NCBI RefSeq assembly: GCF_018860585.1
Contig: NZ_JAHKPR010000039.1
Location: 1 to 40,170, forward strand
Reading direction: 5' to 3'
Origin: Colwellia sp. E2M01
Lineage (GTDB): Bacteria; Pseudomonadota; Gammaproteobacteria; Enterobacterales; Alteromonadaceae
DNA: 40,170 nt
The notes under the pieces were generated by a model that did no database searches, had not been told where the DNA came from, and worked only from the letters and a program-made list of their open reading frames with translations. Numbering within the stretch: position 1 is the first letter of the stretch; the number at the start of each line of letters is the position of its first letter. The translations under genes were made by a program, and so were the position numbers. Shown here one piece after another: positions 18,090 to 24,722 of this stretch.

Positions 18090-18350
18090 TTAATTACAAC
18101 CACAACCACCGCCACCAGTACCTTCTGCACCTCGTGCTGATTCTCTTGCTTCATAAACATGAGAAACATGTTTGTCGGCAACAGGATGACGACTTGTACT
18201 CATAATAGGATCGGCTAAATTTTGTCGTTCATAAGGTTTTACCCAAGGCTCAATGCCCAAACTTGAACAGCCAGACAAACTAAGTAAAAAAATAGTCGCA
18301 AAAACGCTAATCAAGAGCTGCTTTGTAGATGCTTTATGGCAAGTGAACAC
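18090..18350 (-). CDS. DUF4266 lipoprotein with C-terminal GGGGCGCN
   Basis: Protein of 86 aa. The start is GTG 18350, three bases after the TlpA-like stop. Lipobox LLSLSGC makes Cys28 the lipidated residue, leaving a mature chain of 59 aa. It contains EPWVKPYERQNLADPIM and ends GAEGTGGGGCGCN with two Cys at positions -4 and -2. This arrangement is what I recognise as DUF4266. No function is established to my knowledge. The glycine/cysteine tail could be a metal- or heme-binding site or the target of a modifying enzyme; its TlpA-like neighbour upstream and DUF3570 barrel downstream favour a redox role. Translation is likely coupled to both. Confidence 0.85.
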   Translation of the reverse strand: MFTCHKASTKQLLISVFATIFLLSLSGCSSLGIEPWVKPYERQNLADPIMSTSRHPVADKHVSHVYEARESARGAEGTGGGGCGCN

Positions 18351-18353
18351 GGC

Positions 18354-18866
18354 TTATTCTCGGATTAATTTTTTAATGGCTTTAGCATATTTTTTTTCAT
18401 AGCCGGGTTTGTAACCTCGATAGATATATCTAACTAGGCCATCTCTATCAATAATAACTGTGGTTGGCATGGCTTCAACATCATACACATCAGAAATTGA
18501 ATTACTGCTATCAAATAATATTGGAAAGCTTAAATCTAGACCTTTTAAAAAGTCACGTCCGGCTTGGTTTTCTTGTTCAACATTAACCCCCCAAACCGAC
18601 ACACCAAGATCTTGGTATTTTGTATAAAAATCTTGTAAAACAGGCATTTCTACTCGACAAGGACCACACCATGATGCCCAAAAGTTAAGTACGATTATTT
18701 TGCCACGCTGTTCGGTTAATTTAAGATTTTCACCGCTTAAACTTTTAAGGGTGAAGTCTGGCGCAGGTTTACTCATTTCCAATGCATTTACGTTGCTCGC
18801 AATAAAAATAATACTTGCTAGTAAGCCATTTAAAATAAGTGTTTTTGTTTTAAAAAGTGTCATCAT
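18354..18866 (-). CDS. TlpA/ResA-like thiol-disulfide oxidoreductase
   Basis: Exported thioredoxin-fold protein of 170 aa. N-terminal signal (about 10-29, cleavage near NVNA-LE), then PAPDFTLKSLSGE, the active site FWASWCGPCRVEMP with Cys67/Cys70, and the cis-Pro loop AMPTTVIID. The glycine-rich TlpA/ResA form acts as a periplasmic reductant of disulfides, classically in cytochrome c maturation. Here it directly precedes the DUF4266 gene, whose two C-terminal Cys are an obvious candidate substrate. AAAGGA precedes the start; ATG 18863 is an equal alternative. A 92-bp AT-rich gap separates it from the upstream barrel gene. Confidence 0.92.
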   Translation of the reverse strand: MMTLFKTKTLILNGLLASIIFIASNVNALEMSKPAPDFTLKSLSGENLKLTEQRGKIIVLNFWASWCGPCRVEMPVLQDFYTKYQDLGVSVWGVNVEQENQAGRDFLKGLDLSFPILFDSSNSISDVYDVEAMPTTVIIDRDGLVRYIYRGYKPGYEKKYAKAIKKLIRE

Positions 18867-18958
18867 TAAATTTATCCTTTGAATATTTAAACGCTAATAC
18901 CGTATTGTTTGTGCATAAGTTATACATAATTTTGTTGCCGTAATTTATACGTAAGCAA

Positions 18959-19603
18959 TTAAAAATAAAAAGCAAAACCTGTAGTGAAGTTTAAGTTATG
19001 AGTTGTTTTATTCTCGCCAGCAATATCAGTATCAAAAATATAATCACTCATACCAATATCCCAAGCTATCCAATCAGTGAGAAAGAGTCGCTGGTTGACG
19101 CCAACGTTTACCGTGAATTTGTCATCTCCGGCAAACTGCGTTGTACCAGCCCCTAATTCGATAGAAAAAGCACTATTAAGCGCAAAGTCACGTCCTAGAA
19201 AAACTTCACCAGGCATTAAGTTGTAGCCAATATTTAAACCATAGTAGCTTAACTCACGCTGCTCATCGGTAAGTAATGGTGATGCATTAACCAAGTTTTC
19301 AAAGCTAGTTGTTCCTGCCTCAGACTGTCCATAACGTGCTTTAGCATAAAAAAACTCGCTAATATGATAAGTAAAGTGAGCACTTACCCACGCGTTAGAG
19401 CCGAAGTCTTCGATAGACATAATGCCAACTTGTACACCAATCTCAAAATTTTCGTCATCAAGAATATCTTCAAGTACATCGCGCTTTTCAACATCGACAT
19501 CAACACTGCTGTTATCATTCGCATATATTGGCGTAATAGCACTTATACTTAGTATTAAACTCAAAGACGTTGCTAAAAGAATACGCTGAAACCTAGTTTC
19601 CAT
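18959..19603 (-). CDS. Outer-membrane beta-barrel domain protein
   Basis: Protein of 214 aa. The signal peptide ends ITPIYA; then VDVDVEKRDVLEDILDDENFEIGVQVG leads into about eight amphipathic strands ending TTGFAFYF with a terminal Phe. The pattern (an ENFEIG-type entry, FTYHISEFFYAKARYG, VGVNQRLFLTDWIAWDIG) resembles the outer-membrane barrel family described from myxobacteria and others (OMP_myx_plus type, from memory). The gene overlaps the end of the upstream SH3/barrel gene by 31 bp, so the pair is likely co-translated. A role as outer-membrane partner of the TonB-like machine is inferred. Confidence 0.8.
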   Translation of the reverse strand: METRFQRILLATSLSLILSISAITPIYANDNSSVDVDVEKRDVLEDILDDENFEIGVQVGIMSIEDFGSNAWVSAHFTYHISEFFYAKARYGQSEAGTTSFENLVNASPLLTDEQRELSYYGLNIGYNLMPGEVFLGRDFALNSAFSIELGAGTTQFAGDDKFTVNVGVNQRLFLTDWIAWDIGMSDYIFDTDIAGENKTTHNLNFTTGFAFYF

Positions 19604-20454
19604 ATTTGGATCTCTTCATTGTCATCTCTATCCGTTAGTGCTAACGAATACTTATATTCAGCGCGTATTATAAAATTACGCGCTAAATGATATTTCAAAC
19701 CAAAAGCGGCACTCATCAAGGTATTTTGACGTTTTTCACTATCCGCTAATACACTATGTGGGTTGGTTTTAATAATGCCACCGCCAATACCAACATAAGG
19801 AGAAATTAATAGCTCTGGTAAAGGTTGGCTTATTAACATAGCCTCATAAATATCACTATTAGAAATAGCTCCTAACGCTTTCCCCGCAGATAACTCTCCA
19901 CTAAATACAGAGCTAAAGAAATAAGCTAATTGCACGCTGTAATAGTGAGCTTCGTCAAAATTACCGTACATAAAACCTGCTTCAAAATCGCGGCCTTGAA
20001 AATCATTCCATGAGATTTCAGCGCTGGTAAGGTGTTCATTTTGTAGTGTCGTTAAACCGAGTAATTCATCTTGATGTAACCAGCCAACATTACCACGTTT
20101 ATCCGTCACTTTTAGCCAACTTGTGCGTTTAACATCAACAGTTAAATGCTCACCCTGCTCGACAACATGAATAACAGGATAACCAATACCGGGACCTGAA
20201 TGTAACTCGACATAAGCGACTTTAATAATTAGTGTACTAGCCAGATCTTGTTCAGAGTTTTGCTCAGCGCGACTTTGCTCGTTCTCATTAGCTGACAAAC
20301 TAGCGCAAAATAATAACATCGTCATGAGTAACATAATTCGACTGTTTAAAAATAGTTGTCGACTAGCTAAAGAGATTAATGAGTAATGTACTCTAAATAA
20401 ATCAGTAAAAGACAAACCAGTAAAAGATAAAGCAGTAAAAGTTAAGCGTTTCAT
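19573..20454 (-). CDS. SH3-domain plus outer-membrane beta-barrel protein
   Basis: Protein of 293 aa from ATG 20454, seven bases after the stop of the upstream cytochrome-like gene. After a long N-terminal signal region (hydrophobic SRIMLLMTMLLFCASLSA, about 37-54 of this start) comes a bacterial SH3 domain at about 75-140 (YVELHSGPGIGYPVIHVVEQG, SWLKVTDKRGNVGWLHQDEL). A small barrel follows (FEAGFMYGNFDEAHYYSVQLA, ISPYVGIGGGI) ending LGFSVFF. SH3 domains of this kind often bind peptidoglycan, so the protein could tie the wall to the outer membrane. The extreme N-terminus is encoded by three 15-bp tandem repeats. ATG 20334 would also give a good signal peptide. Confidence 0.8.
   Translation of the reverse strand: MKRLTFTALSFTGLSFTDLFRVHYSLISLASRQLFLNSRIMLLMTMLLFCASLSANENEQSRAEQNSEQDLASTLIIKVAYVELHSGPGIGYPVIHVVEQGEHLTVDVKRTSWLKVTDKRGNVGWLHQDELLGLTTLQNEHLTSAEISWNDFQGRDFEAGFMYGNFDEAHYYSVQLAYFFSSVFSGELSAGKALGAISNSDIYEAMLISQPLPELLISPYVGIGGGIIKTNPHSVLADSEKRQNTLMSAAFGLKYHLARNFIIRAEYKYSLALTDRDDNEEIQIWKLGFSVFF
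20403..20447 (-). repeat. Three 15-bp tandem repeats at the start of the SH3/barrel gene
   Basis: Units 20403-20417, 20418-20432 and 20433-20447 begin CAGTAAAAG and differ at a few bases. In frame on the minus strand they encode LTFTA, LSFTG and LSFTD immediately after the start codon. Confidence 0.85.
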
Positions 20455-20461
20455 TAATCGT

Positions 20462-23212
20462 TTAATCCTGGCTATAAAATGGGGTGTTATAATATTGCGC
20501 CCCAATATCTAACCATTCGCTTAATAATTTTAATTCATGAACTGTTAACATGTTTTCATGTCGGCCTGTTTGAAATAACTCGAAAAAACGGCTACTTTGC
20601 CTCGCTCCATTGGTCGATAATATTGACGGAATCGTAATATTAGTCAACACCGGAATAGGATTACCTTCAGCATCTAAAATAAGTTCACCTTCTTGATCAA
20701 CTTCATAAACAATATTGCCGTTATCATCAAGTACTTCAATTAACTTATCAACCACTATTCCTTCAATGACTTCTTGTTCGGCATCATTAAAGAGTAATTC
20801 ACGATAAGAAGTCAGATGAGCAGTTTGATCCGTTGAAACGCTGTCATTCAAATCAAGTTGTCCTGCAGGCACTTGAGATATATTGTCTATATCAACAGGA
20901 CTATGGCAATTAGTACAGGTATTATCAGTAACTAATTCTGCTGTATCTTCATCAAAAACTTGACGACTTAATAGCCACAACGGTTGAATGTGATCTATAT
21001 AATTAATTTGTAAACGACAATAAGCATTCCAACTAGTGAAACATATAGCACCTTCAGGAGCTGTGGTTGATAACGCTTGATAACTATAATTAACCTCAGG
21101 GTTTGGCGTAGAAATATCAGGGTTGGTCCATTTATCAATATAAGTTATATCCGCAGTAAGCTCTGCTAAGCCATTAACCATTTCATCCGCTTGCGCCATT
21201 GTTTGCCCAAGCTGCGGAATAATATTTTCTGATGCATTGGTGTATGCTGAGCCGCCAATAGCTGCACCACTATTAATACTTGCGGCTTGCGCTTCAATTC
21301 GGCCATGCGGTAATTCACTTTGCTGGGTATGGCAGCCATGACACTCTAAGGTTTCGCCAGCTTTAACGCTGATCCATTGTCTGTGTCTGCCACCAATACG
21401 TTGACCATTGCCGTCTAAAACACTTATCGCTAACGGTACATTAGCAGGAATTTTTACTTTTACGGAGCCATCTGGTTGAATTGGCGTGTAACCTACAATT
21501 TCTCGCATAAGTTGATTACGACTACGGCCATAATCAGTATTTGGAATTCTTTTTACTTCTTGTGGCGGCAACGGTGCACCACGTACAATACGCAAAAATC
21601 TTGCGGGTAAATCTTCCGCTTTGGTTAAACTAGGATCACTTAACGCGGTTATACCTTGCGGGTTACTGTTACTGATTGTAGAGTCGCTACCGTCCATATC
21701 ATACACACTACGAATATGAATAGCGGCCGCTTGCTCATTCGCTAACTCAGCAATAAGGCCATTACCCACAGATTTATCAGCAATAAAAGCCGGTGTGTTT
21801 GCTGTTGCCTGCATTACCACAGCTTCACTAATCATATTGCCTTCTGCTGTTTGAGCAACAATCTGTTGAGTATGAGTATTACCGTTATAAAGCCATAATT
21901 CGTACCAAGGAGTAGCTAGTTCAACATCTTCTTGTGCTAATGCTTCTGTCGATAATTGACCGCAAGATTTAATAACTTCTTCATCGCTATCTTCAGTAAT
22001 AGTTACACGGCATAAATCCCAACTTAATAAATAACGGTTGCTGTTATCAGGCATTGGAAATAAATGACTTAAACGGCCTGCGGTATTAATTTGATCGGAA
22101 AAACTGAAGTTATAAAAGTCATCTACAAATAAGTCAGTTTGTGCACTTGAAGTAGCAGCAGTTACACTATCATTTGTATACACCTGTTGGTTATCAATAA
22201 ATTGATCAATATTTATTAGCACAGGTCGCTTTTGATAACGGTCACCTTCTTCTGATGCTAATAATAGCAAGATATCACCATTAGGCATTTGTTGTGGTTT
22301 AACAAATTCAATGTCTTGTTCTTCATCATCTAAAGTAATAGTGTGTGAATGCCAGCCATAAACTAATTGATTATCAGTGCCATCAGGATTCATCCGATAT
22401 AAATTAATTTTATTAATACCGCCCATGGTATCCCAGCGACTATAAAGAATACGTCCATCTTGTAACACTAACGGATAAATATCATTGCTCATATTAAAAC
22501 TGATTTGTTTAATATCGCTACCATCTGCCTGCATTACATGAAGATTAAAAGCGGCATTATCTCCAGATTCGTTTGTTGCCGTGTATTGTGGCTTGCCTTC
22601 ATCTAATAATATTGCTCTTGATAAACGCTGTCTTGTAGAAGCAAAAATAATACGACCGTCGGGTAAAAATGACGCCATTAAGTCATCGCCCTGCTCCGCT
22701 ATAATTTCATTACTTATAACCGGCTGAAAACTTTTGTCACTTTGTAGGTAACGCCAAATATTCCATTTAGGTTGTTCATCGTCATCGGCACCATCAATTT
22801 CAGGCGCACGTATAGAAACTAAAAATGATTGGCCATCAGCCGAAACACTTAAATCACGAATATCAATAGGTTGAGATTGATTTACCGCCTCACTTTCTAT
22901 AACGGTATCTGTTTCAACTTCCGTAGAAGAAAAAAGATTATGGGTTAATGACGTCGTTGGCGAGTTCGCGAACGCATTATTTTTTATAATGAGCTCAGCA
23001 CCAGCATTAAACTCGGCAGGATTACGTGCAGAAAAAGAAACAGGAGTAAACTCTTCTTCACCGAGACGATTAAGAGTGCGCTCAATATAAACCACCGGAT
23101 ATTCAACAAGTACCGGATCTGTTTGGCCATTTTCTTGTATTGTTTGATCGTTGCAGCCTGTAATCAATAAAGCTACAAGTGCAAATCCGCTACACCATAG
23201 CTTCGGATTCAT
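20462..23212 (-). CDS. Cytochrome-like lipoprotein, hydrazine synthase alpha-like architecture
   Basis: Protein of 916 aa. Lipobox LLITGC gives a lipidated Cys20. Residues about 110-480 contain PD40/WD-like propeller motifs (LSVSADGQSFLVSIR, ASFLPDGRIIFAST, PLVLQDGRILYSRWDTMGG, YRMNPDGT). A beta domain follows (PIQPDGSVKVKIPANVPLAI, VLDGNGQ), then two CxxCH heme c motifs at about 624 (CHGCH) and about 766 (CTNCH). This order matches the alpha-subunit-like family named after hydrazine synthase. No beta or gamma subunit genes are present, so hydrazine chemistry should not be assumed. It leads the minus-strand cluster and faces the divergent heme operon. Confidence 0.82.
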   Translation of the reverse strand: MNPKLWCSGFALVALLITGCNDQTIQENGQTDPVLVEYPVVYIERTLNRLGEEEFTPVSFSARNPAEFNAGAELIIKNNAFANSPTTSLTHNLFSSTEVETDTVIESEAVNQSQPIDIRDLSVSADGQSFLVSIRAPEIDGADDDEQPKWNIWRYLQSDKSFQPVISNEIIAEQGDDLMASFLPDGRIIFASTRQRLSRAILLDEGKPQYTATNESGDNAAFNLHVMQADGSDIKQISFNMSNDIYPLVLQDGRILYSRWDTMGGINKINLYRMNPDGTDNQLVYGWHSHTITLDDEEQDIEFVKPQQMPNGDILLLLASEEGDRYQKRPVLINIDQFIDNQQVYTNDSVTAATSSAQTDLFVDDFYNFSFSDQINTAGRLSHLFPMPDNSNRYLLSWDLCRVTITEDSDEEVIKSCGQLSTEALAQEDVELATPWYELWLYNGNTHTQQIVAQTAEGNMISEAVVMQATANTPAFIADKSVGNGLIAELANEQAAAIHIRSVYDMDGSDSTISNSNPQGITALSDPSLTKAEDLPARFLRIVRGAPLPPQEVKRIPNTDYGRSRNQLMREIVGYTPIQPDGSVKVKIPANVPLAISVLDGNGQRIGGRHRQWISVKAGETLECHGCHTQQSELPHGRIEAQAASINSGAAIGGSAYTNASENIIPQLGQTMAQADEMVNGLAELTADITYIDKWTNPDISTPNPEVNYSYQALSTTAPEGAICFTSWNAYCRLQINYIDHIQPLWLLSRQVFDEDTAELVTDNTCTNCHSPVDIDNISQVPAGQLDLNDSVSTDQTAHLTSYRELLFNDAEQEVIEGIVVDKLIEVLDDNGNIVYEVDQEGELILDAEGNPIPVLTNITIPSILSTNGARQSSRFFELFQTGRHENMLTVHELKLLSEWLDIGAQYYNTPFYSQD

Positions 23213-23238
23213 GCCATATACCTAAAATAATAAACTAG

Positions 23239-23260
23239 AGCCTTTAAAAATCTAAAGGCT
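23239..23260 (-). other. Hairpin in the leader of the cytochrome-like gene
   Basis: AGCCTTTA and TAAAGGCT pair perfectly around a 6-base loop, 27-48 bases upstream of the ATG at 23212. It could be a leader hairpin; no T-run follows on the minus strand. Confidence 0.4.
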
Positions 23261-23346
23261 TTAAAAAGTGAGATGGAATTTGAGATTAATATACCCATTA
23301 AATTAACGCCTGTAATAGCCGTTAAAAGAATTCATTTGCTCGTTCA

Positions 23347-23367
23347 TACATCATTATATATGATGTA
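23347..23367. promoter_or_regulatory. Inverted repeat in the divergent promoter region (candidate operator)
   Basis: TACATCAT and ATGATGTA form perfect 8-bp arms around TATAT, 51-71 bases before the ATG at 23418 and about 135 before the ATG of the divergent gene. The 205-bp region is otherwise AT-rich and non-coding. Size and symmetry fit a dimeric regulator site; none is identified. Confidence 0.5.
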
Positions 23368-23417
23368 CTATATATCAAAGTAACAAAGTTGCAACATCGC
23401 ATCTTCAAGGAGCCTGT

Positions 23418-24722
23418 ATGGAGATGTCACTCCCCCAGCATATAATTCCTTTAATACAAAGCAGTTATACATTAAAAAACAATAGGTTGAATACAGTTAT
23501 TAATCATATCAAATACAACTTTGTAACTATATTGTTAATAATATTATCAAGCATAATTTTTACAATTTCTTTTACGGTTCAAGCATCTAGTTTAGAGCAA
23601 GCTAAACGACTTCATGACCGAATTGCGGGTGTACCACCGTCAATAACAACACTTATATCCATGAGTGAGTTAATTGATCAAGGCAAAACCGTTGAGGCAG
23701 CCTATATTGCGATGGAGTCACCAGAGTTTTATACAACCACATTAAAAGTATTTGCTAGTCCATGGACAAATGAAGACCAAGATATTTTTGAGCCGCTAAA
23801 TGATTACAGCGCTACCGTGATTGGTGTTATTCGTGATGACATAGATTTTAGACAAATTCTTCAAGGTGATTTTACTTACATAGGTAAGCCAGAATTAAAT
23901 TTAACACCTTATAGCAAAGTAAATAATACTCATTACCAAGACCTAGAAGATAGCTATACTAACTTAGCTGAAGGTTTAATACAGGTTAGTCAATCAAGTT
24001 TAAATGGACTACCAAGTAGCGCAACGGCAGGTGTATTAACTTCTCGCGCTGCCGCTAAAGCTTTCTTTTATCTAGGTACCAACCGTGCAATGTTACGTTT
24101 TACTTTGATGAATCATTTATGTACCGATTTAGAACCACTAAAAGATAATACCTTATCAACCGATAGAATTAGACAAGATGTAAGCAGAAGCCCAGGTGGC
24201 GATAGTCGTTTATTTATTAACAATTGCTCAGGTTGTCACACAGGTATGGATCCGCTAGCACAAGCGTTTGCCTATTATGATTACCAATTTGATACTGAAA
24301 ATGATCCGCAAGCTGAAAGTGGTCAGTTAACTTACAATCAAGCTGCAGATATTGATAGTGCCACAGGTAGCCGAGTTGTCGCCAAGTACCATTTTAACGC
24401 CAGTAGTTTCCCATTCGGTTACGTAACGACAAGTGATGATTGGCAAAATTATTGGCGCCAAGGCGTTAACCAACGCCTTGGTTGGGATCAATCTTTATCC
24501 GGCAAAGGTAGTGGTATGAAGTCATTAGGCCAAGAATTAGCCAACAGCGAAGCTTTTGCTCAATGCCAAGTTAAAAAAGTATTTAAAGCAGTTTGTTTGC
24601 GTGACGCGGAAAGCAGCGCTGATGTATCGCAAATACAATCATCAACTACCTCTTTTAAACAACATTCTTACCAACTTAAGCAAGTCTTTGCTGAAGTTGG
24701 TGCGTATTGCATGGGAGAATAA
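23418..24722 (+). CDS. Exported DUF1588-like protein with one CxxCH motif
   Basis: Protein of 434 aa. The start is fixed by AAGGAG five bases before the ATG. A long N-region precedes a membrane/signal segment (about 36-55, VTILLIILSSIIFTISF), with likely cleavage after VQA. GVLTSRAAAKAFFYLGTNRAMLRF, then NNCSGCHTGMDPLAQAFAYYDY (CSGCH at 270-274), follow the pattern of DUF1588, and the FAQCQVKKVFKAVC region resembles DUF1585. These domains occur in large cytochrome-like proteins of planctomycetes and others. Only one CxxCH is present, so it may bind a single heme c in the periplasm. It overlaps the next gene by one base (TAATG). Confidence 0.75.
   Translation: MEMSLPQHIIPLIQSSYTLKNNRLNTVINHIKYNFVTILLIILSSIIFTISFTVQASSLEQAKRLHDRIAGVPPSITTLISMSELIDQGKTVEAAYIAMESPEFYTTTLKVFASPWTNEDQDIFEPLNDYSATVIGVIRDDIDFRQILQGDFTYIGKPELNLTPYSKVNNTHYQDLEDSYTNLAEGLIQVSQSSLNGLPSSATAGVLTSRAAAKAFFYLGTNRAMLRFTLMNHLCTDLEPLKDNTLSTDRIRQDVSRSPGGDSRLFINNCSGCHTGMDPLAQAFAYYDYQFDTENDPQAESGQLTYNQAADIDSATGSRVVAKYHFNASSFPFGYVTTSDDWQNYWRQGVNQRLGWDQSLSGKGSGMKSLGQELANSEAFAQCQVKKVFKAVCLRDAESSADVSQIQSSTTSFKQHSYQLKQVFAEVGAYCMGE

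Noticed and set aside
20462..23212. Reading the cytochrome-like lipoprotein as true hydrazine synthase (anammox)
   Set aside because: No beta or gamma subunit genes are present and the organism type does not fit; only the domain layout is shared.
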